8,945 bases of DNA. Origin: Acidobacteriota bacterium. Its GTDB lineage: Bacteria > Acidobacteriota > Thermoanaerobaculia > Thermoanaerobaculales > Thermoanaerobaculaceae. The notes under the pieces are model-generated. The model saw only the letters and a program-made list of their open reading frames with translations. It searched no databases and was not told the DNA's origin. The stretch lies in assembly GCA_021782525.1 (NCBI GenBank), contig JAJXUY010000044.1, positions 1 through 8,945 on the forward strand. Direction: 5' to 3'. Below, piece after piece: positions 1 through 5,840 of this stretch. Every line of letters starts with the position of its first letter. The first letter of the stretch is position 1. Position numbers and translations under genes: made by a program.

Positions 1-386
<386 letters not shown>

Positions 387-420
387 CTCGTCCGCTCCGA
401 ACTCGTCCCCGGCCTCTTGC

Positions 421-825
421 CTACCGCCCGCGAGCCGACCGCCGCCCGCCGCCGAGCGCGCGCCGGTCGAAATCGGCGCGGCAGAGCTCCTCGGGGCCCA
501 GGGCGCGCAGCCTTTTCACCAGCGCCGCGTCGGCCGCGAGCGTGGGATCGTGCTTCACGTCCGGCGCGACCGCAGCGAGCAGCGAGGCGCCTTCCCCGGA
601 GAGGGCGTAGAACACCCACCGCCCGTCCTTGCGCTCGGCCACGCAGTCGGCGCGCCGCAACTCCGCGAGGTGGGCCGACACGGTCGAGGCCGCGAGCTGC
701 AGCACCGCGGTCATCTGACAGACGCAGAGCTCACCGCCGCGCAACATGACCGCGATCCGCATGCGGGCGGGGTGGCCGAGCGCCTTGAGGCGCTGCACGG
801 TGGACTTCAGCGACGAGCTGGCCAT
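421..825 (-). CDS. arsR: ArsR-family arsenite-responsive transcriptional repressor
   Basis: A 134-residue winged-helix repressor of the ArsR/SmtB family, predicted to bind the ars operator and to leave it when arsenite or antimonite binds. Visible features are the family opening helix with LKALGHPARMRIAVML (residues 13-28), the metalloid box ELCVCQ (residues 32-37, Cys34 and Cys36), the recognition helix around AASTVSAHLAELRRA (45-59), and the wing ERKDGRWVFYAL (64-75). The third cysteine of the Escherichia coli box (ELCVCDLC) is replaced by Thr39; further cysteines lie at 61 and 115. The ATG at 825 is preferred. A TTG at 837 would add four residues (MGYE) but falls inside the operator-like repeat. 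The leader from the predicted promoter is only about 14 nt and has no clear Shine-Dalgarno. It is divergent from arsC and upstream of acr3. Confidence 0.95.
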   Translation of the reverse strand: MASSSLKSTVQRLKALGHPARMRIAVMLRGGELCVCQMTAVLQLAASTVSAHLAELRRADCVAERKDGRWVFYALSGEGASLLAAVAPDVKHDPTLAADAALVKRLRALGPEELCRADFDRRALGGGRRSARGR

Positions 826-843
826 TTCGTAACCCAACGAAAT
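824..843. promoter_or_regulatory. Probable ArsR operator: perfect 7-6-7 inverted repeat
   Basis: ATTTCGT (824-830) and ACGAAAT (837-843) are perfect inverted arms separated by the 6 nt AACCCA. The repeat overlaps the first bases of the arsR start codon (823-825) and the predicted arsR transcription start (about 839), and it covers the -35 position of the rightward arsC promoter. It lies in the only AT-rich patch of this part of the window. ArsR-family repressors bind imperfect dyads next to or over their own promoter, so operator is the natural reading. Occupancy by this ArsR is inferred. Confidence 0.75.
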
Positions 844-853
844 ATTTTATACT
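825..853 (+). promoter_or_regulatory. Predicted promoter for arsC, with its -35 inside the ArsR operator
   Basis: TATACT at 848-853 matches TATAAT at 5 of 6 positions. The -35 position (825-830, TTTCGT) matches poorly and lies in the left arm of the inverted repeat. A start near 860 would give a leader of about 30 nt, ending with a GGAGG-type ribosome site (877-881) 9 nt before the arsC ATG. The weak -35 makes this less certain than the opposing promoter. Confidence 0.45.
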
Positions 854-874
854 CGGCTGCGGTTGCGATTGCAA
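846..874 (-). promoter_or_regulatory. Predicted sigma-70-like promoter for arsR-acr3
   Basis: On the minus strand, TTGCAA (874-869, 4 of 6 matches to TTGACA) and TATAAA (851-846, 5 of 6 matches to TATAAT) are separated by exactly 17 nt. The expected transcription start is near 839, inside the inverted repeat, so repressor binding would block initiation. An alternative -10, TAAAAT at 849-844, would need a 19-nt spacer and is less likely. Confidence 0.65.
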
Positions 875-890
875 GTGGAGGCGGAACGAC

Positions 891-1316
891 ATGGCGGCCC
901 GCAAGCGCGTCCTCATCCTCTGCACGGGCAACTCCTGCCGCTCCCAGATGGCCGCGGGGTGGGTCCACCGGCTGCTCGGCGGGCGCTGGGAGGCGGGTTC
1001 GGCGGGGACGCGGCCGGCCGGTCGCGTCCACCCGTTCGCGGTGCGGGCGATGGCGGAGGTCGGCGTCGACATCTCGAGCGGCGTGCCGACTAACGTCGAG
1101 CGCATCCTCGATGAGCACTGGGACCTCGTGATCACCGTCTGCGATTCGGCGAAAGAGGCGTGCCCGCTGTTCCCGCGGCCGGTGGAGCAGATTCACGTCT
1201 CGTTCCCGGACCCGGCCGAGGCCGCGGGGAGCGACGAGGAGCGCATGGCGGTCTTCCGCGCCGTGCGCGACGATATCCGCGCCCGCCTCCTGCCGGAGCT
1301 GCAACGCCGGGCGTAA
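891..1316 (+). CDS. arsC: Arsenate reductase, thioredoxin-coupled (low-molecular-weight phosphatase fold)
   Basis: Cytoplasmic enzyme that reduces arsenate to arsenite by a relay of three cysteines recycled by thioredoxin. It has 141 residues, normal for the family. The phosphatase P-loop CTGNSCRS is at 11-18 (nucleophile Cys11, anion-binding Arg17). The redox pair lies in VCDSAKEAC (Cys84 and Cys91), and the acidic DP motif is at 107-108. The Cys11/84/91 spacing closely follows Cys10/82/89 of the Staphylococcus aureus pI258 enzyme, so this is the thioredoxin class and not the glutaredoxin-linked E. coli R773 class or a plain tyrosine phosphatase. The ATG at 891 has GGAGG at 877-881. It is divergent from arsR-acr3, probably repressed by the same ArsR, and its stop lies 4 bp from the stop of the convergent DedA-rhodanese gene. 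All key residues are present. Confidence 0.97.
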   Translation: MAARKRVLILCTGNSCRSQMAAGWVHRLLGGRWEAGSAGTRPAGRVHPFAVRAMAEVGVDISSGVPTNVERILDEHWDLVITVCDSAKEACPLFPRPVEQIHVSFPDPAEAAGSDEERMAVFRAVRDDIRARLLPELQRRA

Positions 1317-1320
1317 CGGG

Positions 1321-2247
1321 TCACTCGCCGGTCCGGCCCGGGAGTTCGAGCCCCTGCAGCGCGTCCGCCCCGCCCGCGAGCGGGTGGGCGCGGGTGATGC
1401 CGTGTGACTGCAACACCTTCGCCACCTTGGCGCTGGAGGCCTCGTTCGGGCAGCTGCAGCAGATCACGACGTCGCGATCGCGCGGGATCTCCCGCTCGTG
1501 GCTGAGCAGCTCCTCCATCGGGATGCGCAGTGCGCCGGGGATCGGCTGCGCCCCGGTCTCGAGGCCGCTGCGCATGTCCACCACGGCGAACTCCTCGCCG
1601 GCCTCCAGCTTGTGCCGCAAGTCGTCGGTGGTCACCCGCGCGATCGCCAGCTGCTTCCGGAACCGCCGCCGTTGCGCGAACTTCCAGGCGACCCAGACCG
1701 CCAGCGCGACGCCGGCCGCCAGCACCAGACCGTGTCCCATCCGCTCGACGTCGAAGCCGACGGCCTCGAGCTGGTCGCCGAACGCGTACCCGACGCTGCC
1801 GTACGCCGCGATCCAGAGCACGGCGCCGGCCACGTCGAAGACCAGGAACCGCCAGCGGCCGACGCCGGAGCTGCCGGCCAGGGGCGCCGCGACGGCGTTC
1901 AGGCCGGGGATGAACTTCGCAACCAGCAACGAGCGGCTGCCGTACCGAAGCAGCGCGTTTTCCGTGCGGCGCACGCACGAATCGGGTTCGAGCGCGATCC
2001 GGCAGACGAACCGCAGCACCCTGGTGCCGCGCGCCCGCCCGAGTGCGAACCAGACGTTGTCCGCGAGCAAGCACGCGGCCACTCCGGTGGCGAGGACGAG
2101 GAAGGGGTTCAGCGTACCGAGGCGGACGAGGGCGCCGCAGGCGACGAGCAGCGGTGCGGACGGCACGGGGAGCGCCGCCTGCTCCGCGAGGACCCAGAAG
2201 AAGAGCAGCGCGTAGCCGTGGCGCAGCAGAAATTCGGCCGGCCGCAT
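1321..2247 (-). CDS. DedA-family (VTT domain) membrane protein fused to a C-terminal rhodanese domain
   Basis: A 308-residue two-part protein. Residues about 1-195 are a DedA/SNARE-associated (VTT) membrane domain: hydrophobic segments near 10-60, the family motif region EQAALPVPSAPLLVACGAL (22-40), the re-entrant-loop motif KFIPGLNAVAAPLAG (111-125), and further helices at about 135-157 and 172-190. DedA proteins are linked to polyprenyl-phosphate and phospholipid flipping and to proton-motive-force homeostasis. A basic linker (RRRFRKQ) leads to a rhodanese domain at about 204-303, with VVDMRSGLE and the IPGALRIP motif followed by an active-site loop CPNEASS. The catalytic cysteine is most likely Cys266 by spacing, with Cys263 and Cys264 just before it. 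The predicted reaction is sulfur transfer or persulfide chemistry in the cytoplasm; the acceptor is unknown. The ATG at 2247 is 4 nt beyond the glucan phosphorylase stop, suggesting translational coupling. Confidence 0.91.
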   Translation of the reverse strand: MRPAEFLLRHGYALLFFWVLAEQAALPVPSAPLLVACGALVRLGTLNPFLVLATGVAACLLADNVWFALGRARGTRVLRFVCRIALEPDSCVRRTENALLRYGSRSLLVAKFIPGLNAVAAPLAGSSGVGRWRFLVFDVAGAVLWIAAYGSVGYAFGDQLEAVGFDVERMGHGLVLAAGVALAVWVAWKFAQRRRFRKQLAIARVTTDDLRHKLEAGEEFAVVDMRSGLETGAQPIPGALRIPMEELLSHEREIPRDRDVVICCSCPNEASSAKVAKVLQSHGITRAHPLAGGADALQGLELPGRTGE

Positions 2248-2251
2248 CGCA

Positions 2252-4396
2252 TCAGGCGGAGGTCAGGCGGCCCCCCGCGACGAGGTAGGCGTGGCGCACG
2301 TAGTCGGCGACCATGCGGTCGGCGTTGTAGCGCCAGGCGAGCGTCGTGATCGAGCGCTTCATCCGTTCGACCCAGCCGCGGGGCGGCGCCGTTCCCTCGC
2401 GGTCGTAGAACAGCGGCACCACCTGCTCCTCGAGCTGCCCGTACAGCGACTCCGCGTCGCGCGCCCACTGCACCGCGGGGTCCATGTGCACCCTCCCGTC
2501 GCCGATCGCGAAGCCGTTCCTGCCGTCGAACCCTTCCGCCCACCAGCCGTCGAGAACCGACAGGTTGAGGCCGCCGTTGAGCACGACCTTCTGCCCGCTG
2601 GTGCCGCACGCCTCCATCGGGCGCAGCGGCGTGTTGATCCACACGTCCACCCCCTGCACCAGGTGGCGCGCCACGTTGATGTCGTAGTCCTCGACGAAGA
2701 CGATCCTGCCGGCGAAGTGCGGGTCGCGGGTGATCGCCAGCAGCTGCTGCAGCAGCTCCTTCCCGGCGTCGTCGCGCGGGTGCGCCTTGCCGGCGAACAC
2801 GATCTGCACCGGCCGCGCCGGGTCGCCGAGGATCTGCGCCAGACGGCCGAGGTCGGTGAACAGGATCGTGCCGCGCTTGTAGGTGGCGAAGCGGCGGGCG
2901 AAGCCGAGCGTGAGCGCGCGCTCGTCGAGCAGCTGCGGCCGTCCGGCCCGCCGCCGCACGAACTCGACGAGGTAGCGGCGCAGCACTTCGTGGGTCTCCC
3001 ACAGCTCGGCGTCGTCGGCGCCGGCGATCGGCGCCCAGGTCGCGCACTCGCTCTGGCGTGCCGGCCAGTCGCCGCCGAGGTAGCGGTCGAAGATGCGGTT
3101 CATCGACAGGGCGAGCCACGAGCGCACGTGCACGCCGTTGGTGATGTGCCCGATCGGGACTTCCTCCTCGTCGCGCCCGGGCCAGACGCGCCGCCACATC
3201 CGCCGCGCGACGTGCCCGTGCAGGCTGGAGACGCCGTTGCGCCGGCGCGAGCCGCGGATCGCCAGCACCGTCATGCACAGCGGCTCGCCGCGGTCGGCCG
3301 GGTCGACGCGCCCGAGGCCCATCATCCGTTCGGGGTCGATGCCGAGCGCGGCGCGCAGCCAGCCGAGCTCGCGCTCCACCAGCTCCGCCGTGAAGCGGTC
3401 GTGCCCCGCCTCGACCGGGGTGTGCGTCGTGAACACGGTCTGCAGCGCGGTCTCGCGCAGAGCGTCGTCGAACGACATCCCCTCGTCCTCGATCCGCTCG
3501 CGGCTGCGCTCGAGGACGACGAACGCGCTGTGCCCCTCGTTGAGGTGCAGCACCGCCGGGCGGATGCCGAGCGCGCGCAGGGCGCGCAGGCCGCCGATGC
3601 CGAGCAGCGCCTCCTGGCGGATGCGGGTGACCTCGTCGCCGCCGTACAGTCTGGCGGTCAGCTCGCGCAGGTATGGCGGGTTCGCCTCGACGTCGGAGTC
3701 GAGGAGCAGCAGCAAGGTGCGGCCGACGCGGGCCATCCACACCGCCGCGTGGAGCGTCTCCCCGTTGCACGGCAGCTCGATCACGACCGGCCCGCCGTCG
3801 GCGCCGGCGGGCCGCCGCAGCGGCAGCGCCCCGAGGTCGATGTGGCCGTACTCCTCGGTCTGCCAACCCGTCGCGTCGAAGTGCTGGCGGAAGTAGCCGC
3901 TGGCGTAGAAGAGCCCGATCCCGACCACCGGCAGGCCGAGGTCGGAGGCGCTCTTGAGGTGGTCGCCGGCGAGCACGCCGAGCCCTCCCGAGTACAGCGG
4001 CAGCGACTCGTGCAACCCGAACTCGGCGGAGAAGTAGGCGATCGGCGCGGCCTGCAGCCCGCGGGCGTTGACGGCGCACCACGATCCCTCGCCGCGCAGG
4101 TACTCCTGCAGGCGGCGGTAGTGGAAGCTGACGGTGTTCTCCAGCGACAGCTCCGCGACCCGGGCGCCGAGCGCACCTGGACCGATGCGCTTGAGCAGCG
4201 CGATCGGGTTGTGGTTGGTCTCCGACCAGCCGGCGGGGTCGAGCTGGCGGAACAGCTCGAGCACCTGCGGGTGCCAGTTCCACCACAGGTTGAACGCCAA
4301 CTCGCGCAGCTTGTCTTCGGCCGAGAGCGGCGCGCTCTCGTGGGCGAACGTGTCGCCGAGCGTCCGTGAAGCGAGGTCGAGTAGCTTGCGGTTCAT
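2252..4396 (-). CDS. glgP: Alpha-glucan (glycogen/maltodextrin) phosphorylase, GT35
   Basis: Cytoplasmic PLP enzyme that uses phosphate to release glucose-1-phosphate from alpha-1,4-glucans. It has 714 residues, in the shorter alpha-glucan phosphorylase subfamily rather than the longer classical type. An N-terminal DUF3417-like region (about 28-120) contains LRELAFNLWWNWHPQVLELF. The catalytic body includes YFSAEFGLHESLPLYSGGLG (121-140), HLNEGHSAF (284-292), TTHTPVEAGHDRF (323-335), HITNGVH (417-423), GFARRFATYKR (498-508) and the cofactor segment EACGTSGQK, with Lys603 as the expected PLP lysine, followed by LNGGLNLSVLDGWW. Cys597 sits where homologues usually carry Ser (EASGT). The ATG at 4396 has a strong GGGGAGGG site just upstream. 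The gene starts 27 nt after the CDF gene and ends 4 nt before the DedA-rhodanese gene. No glycogen synthase or branching enzyme is in the window. Confidence 0.96.
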   Translation of the reverse strand: MNRKLLDLASRTLGDTFAHESAPLSAEDKLRELAFNLWWNWHPQVLELFRQLDPAGWSETNHNPIALLKRIGPGALGARVAELSLENTVSFHYRRLQEYLRGEGSWCAVNARGLQAAPIAYFSAEFGLHESLPLYSGGLGVLAGDHLKSASDLGLPVVGIGLFYASGYFRQHFDATGWQTEEYGHIDLGALPLRRPAGADGGPVVIELPCNGETLHAAVWMARVGRTLLLLLDSDVEANPPYLRELTARLYGGDEVTRIRQEALLGIGGLRALRALGIRPAVLHLNEGHSAFVVLERSRERIEDEGMSFDDALRETALQTVFTTHTPVEAGHDRFTAELVERELGWLRAALGIDPERMMGLGRVDPADRGEPLCMTVLAIRGSRRRNGVSSLHGHVARRMWRRVWPGRDEEEVPIGHITNGVHVRSWLALSMNRIFDRYLGGDWPARQSECATWAPIAGADDAELWETHEVLRRYLVEFVRRRAGRPQLLDERALTLGFARRFATYKRGTILFTDLGRLAQILGDPARPVQIVFAGKAHPRDDAGKELLQQLLAITRDPHFAGRIVFVEDYDINVARHLVQGVDVWINTPLRPMEACGTSGQKVVLNGGLNLSVLDGWWAEGFDGRNGFAIGDGRVHMDPAVQWARDAESLYGQLEEQVVPLFYDREGTAPPRGWVERMKRSITTLAWRYNADRMVADYVRHAYLVAGGRLTSA

Positions 4397-4405
4397 ACGC
4401 CCTCC

Positions 4406-4419
4406 CCGGCCGCGGCCGG
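4406..4419. repeat. 14-bp perfect GC palindrome in the CDF-glgP gap
   Basis: CCGGCCGCGGCCGG is its own reverse complement and fills half of the 27-nt gap between the CDF stop and the phosphorylase ATG. In RNA it could fold as a 5-bp all-GC stem with a CGCG loop just before the glgP ribosome site. No U-run follows, so it is not a standard terminator. It could slow translation or protect an RNA end, or be chance in GC-rich DNA. Confidence 0.5.
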
Positions 4420-4423
4420 CGCC

Positions 4424-5362
4424 TCAGCGAGTGTGTTCGTCACCGTGTTCGTCGTGCCAGCGAGCGATCACGGCGGTCTCGCCGCACCCCGTCACCTCCG
4501 GCTCGAGCGTGGCGTGGGTCACGCCCCAGCGCTGGCGGACGAACGCCTTGATCTCGGCAAAGAGCGCCTCGATCGCCGCCCCGTCCATGTCGCGGCCGAG
4601 CGCGACGTGCGCCGTCAGCAGCCGCTGGCCGGGGCCGTTCTGCCACAGGTGGACGTGGTGCAGGCAGGCGGGGGCGAACGCCTCGCCGGTGCTCCTGACC
4701 AGGTCCTCGAGGTCCACGCTTCCCGGCGCGCCCTCGAGCAGCGTCGAGAGCGTCTCCCAGACCAGCGCCACGGCGCCGTGCAGCACGGCGAGGCCCACCG
4801 CGATCGCGGCGACCGGATCGACGTACAACCCCACCTCGGTGTGAGCGAGGAGCGCGGCGATGACCACCGCGAGCGACGCGAGGCTGTCCTGCAGCAGGTG
4901 GAGGAACGCGCTGCGCACGTTGACGTCGTCCTCGTCGTGGCGGCGGAGGAGGAACACCGAGCCGGCGTTGGCCGCCAGCGCCACCAGCGCCACCGCGAGC
5001 ATGATGCCCTGCGCCACCGGCGCGGGGTGGAGGAGGCGGTGCAGGCCCTCGCGGGCGATCAGCGCCGTCACCGCGATCAGCACGAGCGCGTTGGCGAGCG
5101 CCGCGATGACCTCCGCGCGCTTGAAGCCGTACGTGTGGCGGACGGTCGGCGGCCGCCGGGCCAGCCGGCGGGCCGCCAGGGCGAGGACGACCGCCGCCAC
5201 GTCGGTGAGGTTGTGCGCCGCGTCCGCGAGCAGCGCCAGGCTGCCGGCGACGAGCCCGCCGGCGACCTCGACCACGGTGATGACGGAATTGAGGCCGACC
5301 GTCATCCACAACCGCGTGTCCATGGCGCGGCCGGGGACGGCGGGTGCGTGCTCGTGCGCCAC
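4424..5362 (-). CDS. Cation diffusion facilitator family metal/proton antiporter (CzcD/ZitB type)
   Basis: Inner-membrane exporter of Zn(II) and possibly Co(II), Cd(II) or Fe(II), driven by protons. It has 312 residues. The transmembrane metal site is visible as HNLTD (His50 and Asp54, helix 2) and HLLQD (His155 and Asp159, helix 5); this HxxxD/HxxxD pair is typical of Zn-selective members. Six helices span about 20-205, with TYGFKRAEVIAALANALVL at 78-96 entering helix 3. A short acidic loop RRHDEDDV (140-147) replaces the long His-rich loop of some members. A cytoplasmic domain (about 210-300) contains HHVHLW and GVTHATLEPEV. I chose the GTG at 5362 because GGAG lies 8 nt upstream and it starts 5 nt after the previous gene's stop; the ATG at 5323 would lose MAHEHAPAVPGRA. 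The frame is open further upstream but has no family sequence there. Confidence 0.94.
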   Translation of the reverse strand: MAHEHAPAVPGRAMDTRLWMTVGLNSVITVVEVAGGLVAGSLALLADAAHNLTDVAAVVLALAARRLARRPPTVRHTYGFKRAEVIAALANALVLIAVTALIAREGLHRLLHPAPVAQGIMLAVALVALAANAGSVFLLRRHDEDDVNVRSAFLHLLQDSLASLAVVIAALLAHTEVGLYVDPVAAIAVGLAVLHGAVALVWETLSTLLEGAPGSVDLEDLVRSTGEAFAPACLHHVHLWQNGPGQRLLTAHVALGRDMDGAAIEALFAEIKAFVRQRWGVTHATLEPEVTGCGETAVIARWHDEHGDEHTR

Positions 5363-5367
5363 GCCGC

Positions 5368-5751
5368 TCACTCCGTTGCAGCCGCCAGGTCGGTCAGCAG
5401 CGGGGTGGCGGCGTCGAGGATGCCGGCCGCGGCGAGATGACGGGCGATGCGGACCGTGTCGAGCAGCTCCTCGTCCGTCGCCCCGGCCTGGCGGGCCATG
5501 TACGCCTGCGAGCGGGCGCAGTTCGCCTGCCCGCGCCCGAGCGCGGCCGCCACCGCGAGCAACGAGCGGTACTTCGCCGGGATCGTGCTCGCCTCGCGGC
5601 CGACGCTGCCGGCCGAGTTCATCGCGGTGCCGAGGAGCAGGTCGGGGGCCAGGTTCGCGAGCAGCTTCGGCCAGGCGGGCAGCGTTTCCCCCATCTTCTG
5701 GCTCATCATCGCGAGGACCTGATCCGGGGTGGGTGGGTTCTGGTTGGTCAT
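5368..5751 (-). CDS. AhpD-like / carboxymuconolactone decarboxylase-fold protein with degenerate CXXC
   Basis: A 127-residue, mainly helical, probably cytoplasmic protein. The family signature is recognisable in PAKYRSLLAVAAALG (58-72), then NCARSQAYMARQAGATDEELLDTVRIARHLAAAGILDAA, where the G-A-T-x-E-E-L turn and following helix are typical of AhpD and CMD proteins. The AhpD redox motif CxxCxxxH is only partly kept: Cys78 remains, the second cysteine is Ser81, and the His position is Met85. The usual Glu of the KxRELI segment is Ser63. A classical disulfide peroxidase cycle is therefore unlikely; its role is unknown. The ATG at 5751 has GGGAG 5 nt upstream, better than the ATG at 5766. Its TGA is 5 nt before the CDF GTG start, so the two are probably translated together. 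Residues 1-50 carry no further recognisable motif. Confidence 0.88.
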   Translation of the reverse strand: MTNQNPPTPDQVLAMMSQKMGETLPAWPKLLANLAPDLLLGTAMNSAGSVGREASTIPAKYRSLLAVAAALGRGQANCARSQAYMARQAGATDEELLDTVRIARHLAAAGILDAATPLLTDLAAATE

Positions 5752-5840
5752 CGTCGCTCCCTCGTTTGCTGCCATCGTATGCCAAAGGTGCACCGCATCG
5801 GGCCCGGCCGGTCGGCCGCCCCTCCGGGCGCCGTTTCGGC
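5752..5840. other. 89-bp intergenic gap with a GC hairpin
   Basis: The only sizeable gap in the leftward run. It contains CGGCCG-GT-CGGCCG (5805-5818), able to form a 5-bp stem with a GGTC loop; an 8-bp palindrome GGTGCACC (5787-5794); and a small GCCG-TTT-CGGC stem at 5830-5840 directly after the RND stop. No T-run follows on either strand, so a standard intrinsic terminator is not supported. I found no convincing -35/-10 pair for the downstream genes. The hairpins may mark an RNA-processing or partial termination point between the pump gene and the small-gene run. Confidence 0.35.

Noticed and set aside
1307..1341. Inverted repeat CCGGGC...GCCCGG around the arsC/DedA-rhodanese junction as a bidirectional terminator
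   Set aside because: It has only 6 bp of stem with a 23-nt loop and no T-run on either strand. Such repeats are expected by chance at this GC content.
2291..4369. A 692-codon rightward open frame antisense to glgP
   Set aside because: It is low-complexity (Ala/Val/Arg/His/Gln-rich), has no recognisable domain or good ribosome site, and mirrors a gene with intact phosphorylase motifs.
5363..5785. N-terminal extension of the CDF protein to a start at 5785
   Set aside because: The added 141 codons are hydrophilic, overlap the CMD-fold gene entirely and show no family sequence. The GTG at 5362 has a properly spaced ribosome site.
5774..5802. Promoter for the CMD-CDF-glgP-DedA run in the 89-bp gap (TACGAT as -10)
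   Set aside because: The -10 is a 4-of-6 match and the corresponding -35 position reads CCCGAT, so a sigma-70 promoter is not supported.
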